Below, piece by piece: positions 8,221-16,097 of a stretch of 64,000 bases of DNA (positions are counted from its first letter, which is position 1; every line of letters begins with the position of its first letter). Origin of the DNA: DRPG01 sp964655065 (GTDB taxonomy: Bacteria > Myxococcota_A > UBA796 > GCA-2862545); NCBI GenBank assembly GCA_964655065.1, contig CAZZLC010000016.1:62001-126000 (forward strand). Direction: 5' to 3'. The notes beneath the pieces are model-generated. The model had not been told where the DNA came from, did no database searches, and saw only the letters and a list, made by a program, of their open reading frames with translations. The translations under genes were made by a program, and so were the position numbers.

Positions 8221-9624
8221 ATGACCGTGCTCGGAACGCTGCTCCTCGCAGGACTCGCGGGATGTCGACGCGACATCCCGGACGACCCCCTTCCTACCGA
8301 TCGCTCACTGCCCGTGGTCGGCCGCGCCCCGCTCCAGTTCTACGGACGCGCCCCGAAGAACCTGATCATGCTGTCGGTCGACACGTTCCGGAAGGACCAC
8401 CTGGGCGCGCACGGCGACCTCGGGCTCACGCCCTTCCTCGACGAGATCGCGGCGGAGGGCGTGGTCCTCGACGACCACCACCAGTGCTCGAACTGGACCT
8501 TCCCCAGCACGACGTGCACGGTCGCTGGGCGCACCAACCTCGACCGTGGGCACCTTCCGCGCCTGTCTGGCAACCAGAGCAACCGCCTGCCCGTGCCCGA
8601 CGGCACGCCGTTTCTCGCGACGTGGCTCGGTGAGGCCGGGTTTCGCAGCGTGCTCGTCTCCAACAACTTCTGGTTCGGCGCCCAGGGCGCGGCCACGGTC
8701 TCGCGGTGGGGCAACGGTCAGGGCTTCGACGTGGTCCGGCGTCCGCCAGGTCCGGGCGCGATGAACGTGTGGGAGACTGCGCGGATGCTCGTGCAGGAGC
8801 TCGTCGAGGACGGCGCCGAGCGGTTCTACCTGCACCTGCACTTCATGGAGCCCCACGCCTCCTACGATCCCCCCCCGGAGTTCACCGAGGGGATCGACGA
8901 GCTCGAGCCCTGGCCGGAGGACCTCCGTGAGCGCGAGGTCCACTACGATCAGCGCCAGGACTTCTCGAGCCTCACCCCGGACGAGCTCGAGCTGTTCGAG
9001 GCGCACCTCAGGCGCCTCTACGAGGGCGAGATCCGCACGATGGACGACCGACTTCGTCGGATCTGGCGGGTCCTCGAGCGCGAGGGCTACCTCAACGACA
9101 CCTTGGTCGTGTTCTGGAGCGATCACGGCGAGCAGTTCTTCGAGCACGGCAACCAGACCCACGCCTACAGCCTATACGCCGAGGAGGCCGACGGATTCGC
9201 GCTCTTCTGGTCGCGCAACATCGTGCCCGCTCGCCATCTCGGCGCGACCTCCGCCATCGACATCACGCCGTCGGTGCTCGGTGCCTTCGGTCTTCCGATT
9301 CCCGACCTCGTGACCGGCTTCCCGGTGGGGACGGCCCCCGAGGGGCGGGCCATCTTCCAGGAGGCGTTGGCACGGCGGGGCGGAGTCCAGACCATCGTGC
9401 GAGACGGGCACAAGCTTCACTACCGGTGGAACGGAGAGGTCCAGGTGTACGACCGGCGCGTGGACCCAGGTGAGCTCCTGGACCTCGCCGATCCGACCGA
9501 CCCCTTTCAGCGGAGCCTGTGGGCGGAGCTCGAGCCCGAGGTCCTGATCATGCGAGACCTGGTGGTCGACGGGTTCCCCCGTCCCGTCATTCCGTCGGCG
9601 TGGACCGAATCCGACGCCGAGTGA
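8221..9624 (+). CDS. Lipoprotein of the sulfatase/alkaline phosphatase superfamily
   Basis: A predicted 467-residue lipoprotein with signal peptide and lipobox LAGC (Cys about residue 18), so it should sit on the periplasmic side of a membrane. The superfamily metal-site motifs are clear: SVDTFRKDH near the start and SDHGEQFFEHG with D301, H302 and E304. The position that carries the formylglycine precursor Cys or Ser in true sulfatases is T93 in WTFPST. A threonine there is known in phosphate-transferring relatives such as LTA synthase and phosphoethanolamine transferases. It is therefore more likely a phospho-transferase/hydrolase or an unusual member than a formylglycine sulfatase. The open frame extends to 8161, but 8221 gives the lipoprotein signal. 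Confidence 0.82.
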   Translation: MTVLGTLLLAGLAGCRRDIPDDPLPTDRSLPVVGRAPLQFYGRAPKNLIMLSVDTFRKDHLGAHGDLGLTPFLDEIAAEGVVLDDHHQCSNWTFPSTTCTVAGRTNLDRGHLPRLSGNQSNRLPVPDGTPFLATWLGEAGFRSVLVSNNFWFGAQGAATVSRWGNGQGFDVVRRPPGPGAMNVWETARMLVQELVEDGAERFYLHLHFMEPHASYDPPPEFTEGIDELEPWPEDLREREVHYDQRQDFSSLTPDELELFEAHLRRLYEGEIRTMDDRLRRIWRVLEREGYLNDTLVVFWSDHGEQFFEHGNQTHAYSLYAEEADGFALFWSRNIVPARHLGATSAIDITPSVLGAFGLPIPDLVTGFPVGTAPEGRAIFQEALARRGGVQTIVRDGHKLHYRWNGEVQVYDRRVDPGELLDLADPTDPFQRSLWAELEPEVLIMRDLVVDGFPRPVIPSAWTESDAE

Positions 9625-9627
9625 TCG

Positions 9628-10020
9628 TCAGGGCAGGAGCTCGATGCCGATGATCGCCTGCAGCACGGAGGCCGCGACCGCGAGCAGCCCCAGGACCGGA
9701 TGCACGGAGCGCAGCTGGGGGCTCTTCGTGAAGTAGCGAGTGAGCAGGGCGGTGACCCCCATGAGGCCCACGATGAGCCAGCCGATGGCGAGGTGCCAGG
9801 TTTCGCCGAGCTCGAGGTCGTCACGGAGCCAGAGGGTGCTCGCCGTGCCCGTGATCGACGCCACGACCATGGCCACGAGCCCCCAGACGGCGTACCGACG
9901 GTGGGTACGGCGCGCCTGGGGCGAAGCTCTCGTGCCCTGCCGGGCGACCATGCCCCGACTGCCGATCCACACCGTGATCAGGATCGCGAGTACGCCCAGA
10001 GCGGGGTGAACAAAGGCCAC
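9628..10020 (-). CDS. Four-helix membrane protein with paired histidines
   Basis: A 130-residue membrane protein with about four transmembrane helices. Histidines repeat near helix ends: HPALG at the N-terminus, THRRYA, TWHLAIGW and VHPVLG. This recalls small four-helix haem b or DUF4079-type membrane proteins, so a haem-binding electron-transfer role is possible but not shown. It starts three bases after the stop of the arylsulfotransferase-like lipoprotein and probably shares its transcript. Confidence 0.6.
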   Translation of the reverse strand: MAFVHPALGVLAILITVWIGSRGMVARQGTRASPQARRTHRRYAVWGLVAMVVASITGTASTLWLRDDLELGETWHLAIGWLIVGLMGVTALLTRYFTKSPQLRSVHPVLGLLAVAASVLQAIIGIELLP

Positions 10021-10023
10021 CGG

Positions 10024-11457
10024 CTACTCCTCGGTCGGGTACGCCCCGGCCGCCGCGTCCTCGAAGCTCGGGAGGTACTGGACTCGGGCCAGGTTCGAGC
10101 TGGCTCGCGTGGCGACGTCCCACACGACGTCGCCGTCGCGGGTGAGCTCGACGAGCCGGCCCCGGCTCGAGAAGCTGACCAGCAGGTTGTCGCAGCCTTC
10201 GATGTTGAAGCGGAGCACGTCGCCCATCACCCGGTCATGGTCGTCGGCCTGGTAGGTCCACACGCGGTCGAAGGTTCGGTTCTCGACGTCGAGCACGTAC
10301 TCCGAGAGCTTGGACGGCACGTCGAGTGGTCGGTTGTCGAACACCAGCACGTGCAGACCGTCAGTGTCCTGCCAGGCGTCCGAGAAGTGGGCCTGGAGGA
10401 AGAGGTCGTCGAGCGACTGCCCATCGACGGGGGCGAACTCGTTGTACGTGCCGCCGAACGTCCAGATGGCGCCCGTCACGCGGTCGATGCCGAGCAGCGA
10501 GTCCACCCACCGCAGCATGAGCAGGTAGGTGTCGTCGACGAGGGCGAGCGAGTTGCCGTGGGTGAGGTTGTGCCAATCCGGGAGAAAGGCGCCGTAGTCG
10601 AAGGTCGACGGCTCGGTGTACTCGATCGGATGGTCGGGGAAGTAGTCGTCGAACAGGTTGACCACCTCGCGCGGTTGCACGCTGCCGTCGTTGCCGAGGG
10701 TCGTCTCGTAGATGACGTCGGCCGCCGAGGGCAGGGGGTCTGCGCCCCCCCACGGCTCGGGAAGCCCGACAACGTCGGACGAGCCAACATCTTCGAAGGC
10801 GTACCCGATCCAGGCCACGGTCTCGCGGTCGGGAAGCTCGATGAAGTCGTGGTGGCCCCAGAGGGTCCGCGTCGTGGTGGGCTCGGAGCCGTCGAGGGGA
10901 CGCGTCACCAGCGTGGCGAGGTCGTCGGTACGCTGCTGATCGACGTAGAAGTAGTGCACCGCCGTGCCGTCCCGGCTGACCCGGGTGCGGTTGATCTGCT
11001 GACGTCGGGTCTCGCTCGGGAGCGCCCAGCGATAGTTGCCGGCTCGGTCCACGATCGCCACGCCGGTGGTGCTGCCGAGCCAGGACACGAGGAACCGACC
11101 CTCGGGGTCGCAGACCCGGTCGGGGTCGAAGGTACGTTGAACGAAGGTCGGGCCCGAGCTCGGCGGCGGGGCGGCCTGGTAGCTCGAAGGGCCGAGCCCG
11201 ACGGGATTGCCTTCGTCGTCGGTGACGGTCACCTCGACCTCGTAGTCGCCGCCGGCCCGCAGGCCCACGATCGTGACGTCGTCGGGGCGGGCGGCCGACG
11301 CCACCAGCACCTCGTCGCCGGCCGTGAACGTGACCTCACCGGTGCCTTTGCTCTGGCCACGGATGCTCACCGTCGCCACGCCGGGCACCGGGCCGTCGAG
11401 CACCTCGAACCCGGGTCCGCAGCCGATCAGCAGGAGCGCAAGCCCAATCCTCTGCAC
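10024..11457 (-). CDS. Arylsulfotransferase-like lipoprotein
   Basis: A 477-residue predicted lipoprotein. The GTG at 11455-11457 is preceded by GGAGGTGG and begins a short signal with lipobox LLIGC. After an Ig-like N-terminal domain (about 20-110) comes a beta-propeller-like region with HDFIELPD, DWHNLTHGNSL and DRVTGAIWTFGG, the pattern of the arylsulfotransferase (ASST) family, which moves sulfate between phenolic compounds. I cannot confirm all catalytic histidines, so activity is uncertain. The open frame continues upstream to 11559, but those residues lack signal character. Confidence 0.75.
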   Translation of the reverse strand: MQRIGLALLLIGCGPGFEVLDGPVPGVATVSIRGQSKGTGEVTFTAGDEVLVASAARPDDVTIVGLRAGGDYEVEVTVTDDEGNPVGLGPSSYQAAPPPSSGPTFVQRTFDPDRVCDPEGRFLVSWLGSTTGVAIVDRAGNYRWALPSETRRQQINRTRVSRDGTAVHYFYVDQQRTDDLATLVTRPLDGSEPTTTRTLWGHHDFIELPDRETVAWIGYAFEDVGSSDVVGLPEPWGGADPLPSAADVIYETTLGNDGSVQPREVVNLFDDYFPDHPIEYTEPSTFDYGAFLPDWHNLTHGNSLALVDDTYLLMLRWVDSLLGIDRVTGAIWTFGGTYNEFAPVDGQSLDDLFLQAHFSDAWQDTDGLHVLVFDNRPLDVPSKLSEYVLDVENRTFDRVWTYQADDHDRVMGDVLRFNIEGCDNLLVSFSSRGRLVELTRDGDVVWDVATRASSNLARVQYLPSFEDAAAGAYPTEE

Positions 11458-11575
11458 CCGTCCACCTCCAGGCCGGCACGGTATCCCGGGCACGGACCTG
11501 CCAGCTACCTCCGAGGTCTCGTCAGGAGGCCTTTGGTGGCTCTCTCCACGAAGATACAAGAGCCGCGGGGGACGC

Positions 11576-12586
11576 TTGGGCCACCACCATCATCACCACC
11601 ACCACGACGACCACGGCCACGGGCTCGACCCCCGCGCGGCCCTCCGCTGGGCGCTCGTGCTGAACGCCGGGTTCCTGCTCGTCGAGGTGGCGGTCGGCTG
11701 GTGGACCGGCTCTCTCGCGGTGCTCTCCGACGCGACGCACATGCTCTCCGATGTCGGAGCCCTGGTCCTCGCGCTGGCCGCGGCCGAGCTCGCGCGGCGT
11801 CCGCCGTCGAGCGAGATGACGTTCGGGTTGGCTCGGGCCGAGGTGCTCGGTGCCTTCCTCAACGGCTTGTTCCTGTGCATGGCGGCCGGGGCCATCATGC
11901 TCGAGGCGGTGCACCGGCTGCAGGGACCGCTCCCCGAGGTGGCCGGCTGGCCGGTCCTCGTCGTCGGGGTGCTCGGGCTCGCGATCAACCTCGGCAGCGT
12001 GTTCGCGCTGCTTCGGTCCGACCGCCAGAACCTCAACATTCAGGGGGCTCTCGCCCACATGCTCGCCGACGCCCTCGGGTCGGTGGGGGCGATCGTGGCC
12101 GCGGTGGGCTTGTTGCTCGGCTTTCCGGTCGCCGACCTCGTCATGTCGGTGCTCGTGGTGGTCTTGGTGCTCTACGGCGCGGTGCGCCTCGTGCGTGACG
12201 CAGGTCGCGTGCTCCTGCAGCTTCCCCCCAAGGGTCTCGACGTGGACGGGATCGGCGAGAAGCTGCTCGAGGTGCCTGGCGTTTGTGCGATTCACGATCT
12301 CCACGTCTGGACGATCGACGGCCAGGAGCCCATCGTCACCGCGCACCTCGTGGTCGAGGAGGAGAGCAGTCTCGAGGCGACGCGTCAGTCGGCAACTGCA
12401 CTTCTCGAGTGCGAGTTCGGCATCGACCACGCTACCCTGCAGCCCGAGCGGGCGACGGAGCGCGATGCGCCCGGGTGCGGGGTCACCGTAGTCCCGCGTT
12501 CTGCCGTGAGCGAAGCGAGGGGGAGACGACCGAGCGAATCGCGCGAAGCGCGCTTCGCGACGGCGAGCGGGACGGGTAAGCAGTGA
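11576..12586 (+). CDS. Cation diffusion facilitator (zinc/cobalt efflux), C-terminus fused to repeat DNA
   Basis: A 336-residue CDF-family metal/proton antiporter of the inner membrane. It has the His-rich N-terminus typical of CzcD/ZitB, six membrane helices, the paired metal-site motifs LSDATHMLSD and HMLADALGS, and a cytoplasmic C-terminal domain with HDLHVWTIDG. The only sensible start is the TTG at 11576, just before the histidine run. The family-like end is near residue 304 (DAPGCG). The last 30 or so residues are encoded by the first copy of a 97-bp tandem repeat and end at a TGA inside it, suggesting that repeat insertion replaced the original 3' end. Confidence 0.9.
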   Translation: MGHHHHHHHHDDHGHGLDPRAALRWALVLNAGFLLVEVAVGWWTGSLAVLSDATHMLSDVGALVLALAAAELARRPPSSEMTFGLARAEVLGAFLNGLFLCMAAGAIMLEAVHRLQGPLPEVAGWPVLVVGVLGLAINLGSVFALLRSDRQNLNIQGALAHMLADALGSVGAIVAAVGLLLGFPVADLVMSVLVVVLVLYGAVRLVRDAGRVLLQLPPKGLDVDGIGEKLLEVPGVCAIHDLHVWTIDGQEPIVTAHLVVEEESSLEATRQSATALLECEFGIDHATLQPERATERDAPGCGVTVVPRSAVSEARGRRPSESREARFATASGTGKQ

Positions 12587-12873
12587 AGTCCCGCGTTCTG
12601 CCGTGAGCGAAGCGAGGGGGAGNNNNNNNNNNNNNNNNNNNNNNNNNNNNNNNNNNNNNNNNNNNNNNNNNNNNNNNNNNNNNNNNNNNNNNNNNNNNNN
12701 NNNNNNNNNNNNNNNNNNNNNNCGGGACGGGTAAGCAGTGAAGTCCCGCGTTCTGCCGTGAGCGAAGCGAGGGGGAGACGACCGAGCGAATCGCGCGAAG
12801 CGCGCTTCGCGACGGCGAGCGGGACGGGTAAGCAGTGAAGTCCCGCGTTCTGCCGTGAGCGAAGCGAGGGGGA
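12490..12873. repeat. 97-bp tandem repeat array interrupted by an assembly gap
   Basis: A 97-base unit starts at 12490, 12587, 12742 and 12839: one full copy, one broken by the gap, the tail of another at 12723, one more full copy, and a final 35-base piece. Each unit can fold into a long imperfect hairpin. Within the unit TCCCGC (3-8) pairs with GCGGGA (78-83), GCCGT (14-18) with ACGGC (71-75), and GCGAAGCG (21-28) with CGCTTCGC (62-69). It also contains the perfect palindrome CGCGAAGCGCGCTTCGCG. There are no spacers, so it is not a CRISPR. It sits between convergent genes and could be a REP/BIME-like element or a bidirectional terminator. It fills the roughly 300 bases without a gene before hisA/I/E. 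Confidence 0.9.
12623..12722. other. Assembly gap (100 N) inside the repeat array
   Basis: Exactly 100 N, a usual placeholder for an unknown length. Repeat phase confirms that it is not the true size: the copies on either side start 155 bases apart (12587 and 12742), which is not a multiple of 97. Confidence 0.98.
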
Positions 12874-12884
12874 GGTGCCGAGGC

Positions 12885-14144
12885 TCAGACCTTCGCGTTC
12901 CCGGGTCGTCGAGTCACCCGGCGGGAGCGACGGTCCAGGAGCGCTTCGACCTCGGGCCAGGTGACGCCCGCCCGCACCATCGCCACCAAGGCGAAGTACA
13001 CGACGTCCGCGACCTCGTGGGCCACCTCGGACTGCGATTCGGCCCCGGCGAGCTCCTCGGCCTCCTCCCGGAGCTTGGCGGCGAGAAGCTCGGGATCCTC
13101 GAGGAGTCGCCGGGTGTAGCTGCCCGCGGGAGCCGAGACGACCCGACCCGCGAGGGTCCGGGCGAGCTCGGGCACGCCCCCGGCATCGCCGAAGCAGGTC
13201 CAGGTGTCGAGGTGGCAGAATCCAGGCAGCGCCTGGCGAACGCGGAACCGCACCGCGTCTCGGTCGCAGTCCAGATCGACGGCGAGCAGCTCCTGGGTCG
13301 CGCCGGAGGTCTCGCCCTTCTTCCAGCGTCCCCGGCGCCGCGAGTGGTACACGCCGGCTCGGGTGTCGATGGCCTCGGCGAGGGTCTCGGAGCTGCTGTA
13401 CGCGAGTCCGAGCGCCACGCCGGAGTCGTCGGTGACCACGGTGGGGAAGAGCCCATCGGGCCGGTCGCTCGACAACAGGCCCGCGATGGCCTCGCCGAGG
13501 GTGAAGCGCCCGGTGTAGAGCGCCATACCGACCTGGGCGTCGACACCGAGTTGGTCGAGCGCGCGAACCTCGTCGATGGTCGTGATGCCGCCCGCCACGG
13601 TGAGCTGAGCGTCGCCGGCCGCGTCCACGAGGGACTGGACGCGCTCGAGATCCGTGCCCTGGAGCCTCCCCTCGCGCTCCACGAAGGTCACGAGGAAGCC
13701 ACCAACGTGGTCGCGGAGCTCGACCATCCCGTCGACGATCGAGCGCCCGGTTCGGGTCCGCCACCCGTCCACCACCACCTCGCCGTCGACGGCATCGAGG
13801 GCCACGATCACGCGTTCCCGCGGAAGCTGTCGGACGAACTCGAGGGTGGCGGCGGTGCCGACGATGATCTGCTCGGCGCCGCGGTCGAGCCACGACCTGG
13901 CCTGCTCGATGCTGCGGATCCCTCCGCCGACCCGGCAGCGGGCGATCTGACAGAGCTCTTCGATCTCCTCCGCGTGTTGCACGTCGTCGCCCAGCGCTGC
14001 GCCGAGGTCGATCACCGCGATGGGACCCACCACGCCGAACCTCCGAGCCAGGGGGCGCGGGTCACCCGCCTCGAGGGCAGGGGTCGCTCCACCGACCAGC
14101 TGAACCGCCTGTCCGTGGCGCAGGTCGATCGAGGGAACGATCAT
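12885..14144 (-). CDS. hisA/hisIE: Trifunctional histidine biosynthesis protein HisA-HisI-HisE
   Basis: One 419-residue protein appears to carry three steps of histidine synthesis. Residues 1 to about 225 are HisA (ProFAR isomerase; IDLRHGQAVQLVGG at the start, VGGGI and VAGGI phosphate-binding loops). Residues about 228-325 are HisI (PRA cyclohydrolase; HSRRRGRWKKGETSG, DLDCDRD, GFCHLDTWTCF). Residues about 330-415 are HisE (PR-ATP pyrophosphohydrolase; GSYTRRLLEDPELL, REEAEEL, EVADVVYFA). HisIE fusions are common; a HisA-HisIE fusion is not something I know as usual. The HisIE part reads very like yeast His4, including SDRPDGL before HisI and VTRRPGNAK at the end. Its ATG overlaps the hisF stop as ATGA, and it is the last gene of the operon. 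Confidence 0.93.
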   Translation of the reverse strand: MIVPSIDLRHGQAVQLVGGATPALEAGDPRPLARRFGVVGPIAVIDLGAALGDDVQHAEEIEELCQIARCRVGGGIRSIEQARSWLDRGAEQIIVGTAATLEFVRQLPRERVIVALDAVDGEVVVDGWRTRTGRSIVDGMVELRDHVGGFLVTFVEREGRLQGTDLERVQSLVDAAGDAQLTVAGGITTIDEVRALDQLGVDAQVGMALYTGRFTLGEAIAGLLSSDRPDGLFPTVVTDDSGVALGLAYSSSETLAEAIDTRAGVYHSRRRGRWKKGETSGATQELLAVDLDCDRDAVRFRVRQALPGFCHLDTWTCFGDAGGVPELARTLAGRVVSAPAGSYTRRLLEDPELLAAKLREEAEELAGAESQSEVAHEVADVVYFALVAMVRAGVTWPEVEALLDRRSRRVTRRPGNAKV

Positions 14145-14911
14145 GGCCTCACCTCCACGCCGCGCTCGATCAGGGCCGACTTGACGTCCTCTACCGTCGA
14201 CTGGCCGTCGTGGAAGATCGACGCCGCGAGGACGGCGTCCGCGCCGGCCTCCACGGCCTCCTGGAGGTGGGCGATGGTGTCGGCCCCGCCCGAGGCGATC
14301 ACGGGAACGTCGACGGCCTCCGAGACCGCTCGCAACAACTCGAGCTCGTAGCCGGTGCGCGTGCCGTCGCGATCCCAGCTCGTGAGCAGGATCTCGCCGG
14401 CGCCGAGCGCCACCGCTCGCTCGGCCCACTCGACGACGTCGATGCCGGTGCGATCGCGGCCGCTGCGCACCACCACCTCGTAGCCGCTGCCCGTCGGCCG
14501 CTCCTCGGTGCGCCGGGCCGCGTCGATTGCGAGCACCACACACTGAACGCCGAACGCCTCGGCGAGCTCCCGGAGCAGCCCAGGCCGGGCGACCGCCGCC
14601 GTGTTCACCGCCACCTTGTCGGCACCCGCGTCGAGGAGCCGCCGGGCGTCGTCGATCGTCCGCAGGCCGCCGCCGACGGTGAGCGGAATACGGAGCGCCT
14701 CCCGCACGGCTTCCACGGTGCGCACGGCGTGACCCCGGCCCTCCGGGGTGGCCGCGACGTCGAGGATGACCAGCTCGTCTGCGCCCTGCGCCTCGTAGCT
14801 CCGCGAGAGCTCGACCGGGTCACCGGCATCGCGGAGCCCCTGGAACTGGATGCCCTTCACGACGCGACCACCGGCGACGTCGAGGCAGGGGATGATCCGT
14901 CGGGTGGCCAT
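14141..14911 (-). CDS. hisF: Imidazole glycerol phosphate synthase cyclase subunit HisF
   Basis: HisF uses ammonia from HisH to turn PRFAR into imidazole glycerol phosphate and AICAR. The 256-residue product has the full TIM-barrel length. The catalytic Asp lies in IPCLDVAGGRVVKG, and other family motifs are DELVILDVAA, LTVGGGLRTIDDA, GADKVAVNTAA, EILLTSWDRDGT and VIASGGA. The ATG at 14909-14911 shares a base with the hisH stop (TGATG), as expected for subunits made in equal amounts. Confidence 0.97.
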   Translation of the reverse strand: MATRRIIPCLDVAGGRVVKGIQFQGLRDAGDPVELSRSYEAQGADELVILDVAATPEGRGHAVRTVEAVREALRIPLTVGGGLRTIDDARRLLDAGADKVAVNTAAVARPGLLRELAEAFGVQCVVLAIDAARRTEERPTGSGYEVVVRSGRDRTGIDVVEWAERAVALGAGEILLTSWDRDGTRTGYELELLRAVSEAVDVPVIASGGADTIAHLQEAVEAGADAVLAASIFHDGQSTVEDVKSALIERGVEVRP

Positions 14912-15516
14912 CAGCTCTCCTGGGCCCAGCGGGCGAGGACCGCCTCGCCGAGCGCTCCCGACAGCTCGGGGTGGAACTGCATCGCGAGCACGGAGCCGTG
15001 CTCGATCGCGGCGACGAAGGTTCGACCGCTGTGCTGGCTCGTGGCACCGGCATGGCCCTCGGGCAGTTCGCGCACGGCGTAGCTGTGGGCGAAGTAGACG
15101 TAGCCGGGCGACAGCAGGCGGGCGCCGGGGGTCGGCAGAATCGGCGCCCAGCCCATGTGCGGGACCCGGTCCGGTCCTGCGAGGCGCTCCACCTGGGCCG
15201 GCACGATGCCCAGCCCCTCGACGCGCTCGGCCTCCTCGCTGCGGCGGGCGAGCAGCTGGAGACCGAGGCACACCGCGAGCAGAGGCCGCCCGGTGGCGAC
15301 GCGCTCCCGGAGCACCTCGTCGAGCCCGTGCTGGCACAGCATGGCCATCCCCGGTCCAAAGGCGCCCACGCCTGGCAGCATCACGAGGTCGGCGCGCCGC
15401 ACGGTGGTGGCGTCCGTGGTGAGCAGCGGGTGATGGCCGAGACGCTTCCAGGCGGCCGCGACGCTCGCGAGGTTGGCGAGCCCCGTCTCCACGATGGTGA
15501 TGGTGCGGGCGTTCAA
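14911..15516 (-). CDS. hisH: Imidazole glycerol phosphate synthase glutaminase subunit HisH
   Basis: A class I glutamine amidotransferase that supplies ammonia to HisF. The 201-residue product has the nucleophile C83 in LLAVCLGLQLL and the His/Glu pair in MQFHPELSG. The start is a TTG at 15514-15516 that overlaps the hisB stop as TTGA and gives the family N-terminus (ARTITIVETGLANLASV); no ATG or GTG fits. TTG starts at such overlaps recur in this genome. Confidence 0.96.
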   Translation of the reverse strand: MNARTITIVETGLANLASVAAAWKRLGHHPLLTTDATTVRRADLVMLPGVGAFGPGMAMLCQHGLDEVLRERVATGRPLLAVCLGLQLLARRSEEAERVEGLGIVPAQVERLAGPDRVPHMGWAPILPTPGARLLSPGYVYFAHSYAVRELPEGHAGATSQHSGRTFVAAIEHGSVLAMQFHPELSGALGEAVLARWAQES

Positions 15517-16097
15517 AGAGTCCCCTTCAGCGACGGGACGTCGTCGCCAGCGTCCGGAGCCACGGCGACCCTCAGCGCGAGCGCCGTCGCCTTGAACGCG
15601 GCCTCGGCCTTGTGATGGTCGAAGCGGCCTCGCAGCACGTCCACGTGGAGGCTCGCCTTCGCGGCGATGGCGAACGACTGCAGGAAGTGGACGAGATCGT
15701 CGGTATCGAGTTCGCCGAGACGGTCGTGCTGGAGCTTCAGGTCGACCTCCGGCCAGGGACGGCCCGACAGGTCGACGACCGCCCGAGCGAGCGCCTCGTC
15801 GAGAGGGGCGTAGGCATGTCCGAATCGGCGGATGCCGCGCTTCTCCCCGAGGGCCTCGGCCATGGCCCGACCGAGGGTGAGCGCACAGTCTTCCACCGTG
15901 TGGTGGGCGTCGATGTGCAGGTCTCCCTCGCAGGAGAGACGAACGTCGATCCGCGAGAAGCGCGCCAGCGTCTCCACCATGTGGTCGAGGAACCCGATGC
16001 CGGTGGAGACCTCGCGCGCACCCGTGCCGTCGAGCTCGACGGTGACCTGCACCGACGTCTCGCGGGTCGTCCGCGCGAGGGAGGCCGTACGACTCAC
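15513..16097 (-). CDS. hisB: Imidazoleglycerol-phosphate dehydratase HisB
   Basis: This manganese enzyme dehydrates imidazole glycerol phosphate to imidazole acetol phosphate. The 194-residue product is the dehydratase alone, without the phosphatase domain fused to it in E. coli, so histidinol phosphatase must be encoded elsewhere. Metal-binding motifs are HIDAHHTVEDCALTLG, FGHAYAPLDEALAR and FDHHKAEAAFKA. The GTG at 16095-16097 overlaps the hisC stop as GTGA. Confidence 0.97.
   Translation of the reverse strand: MSRTASLARTTRETSVQVTVELDGTGAREVSTGIGFLDHMVETLARFSRIDVRLSCEGDLHIDAHHTVEDCALTLGRAMAEALGEKRGIRRFGHAYAPLDEALARAVVDLSGRPWPEVDLKLQHDRLGELDTDDLVHFLQSFAIAAKASLHVDVLRGRFDHHKAEAAFKATALALRVAVAPDAGDDVPSLKGTL

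Noticed and set aside
12490..12873. CRISPR array
   Set aside because: Units are directly adjacent and 97 bases long with no unique spacers; no cas genes nearby.
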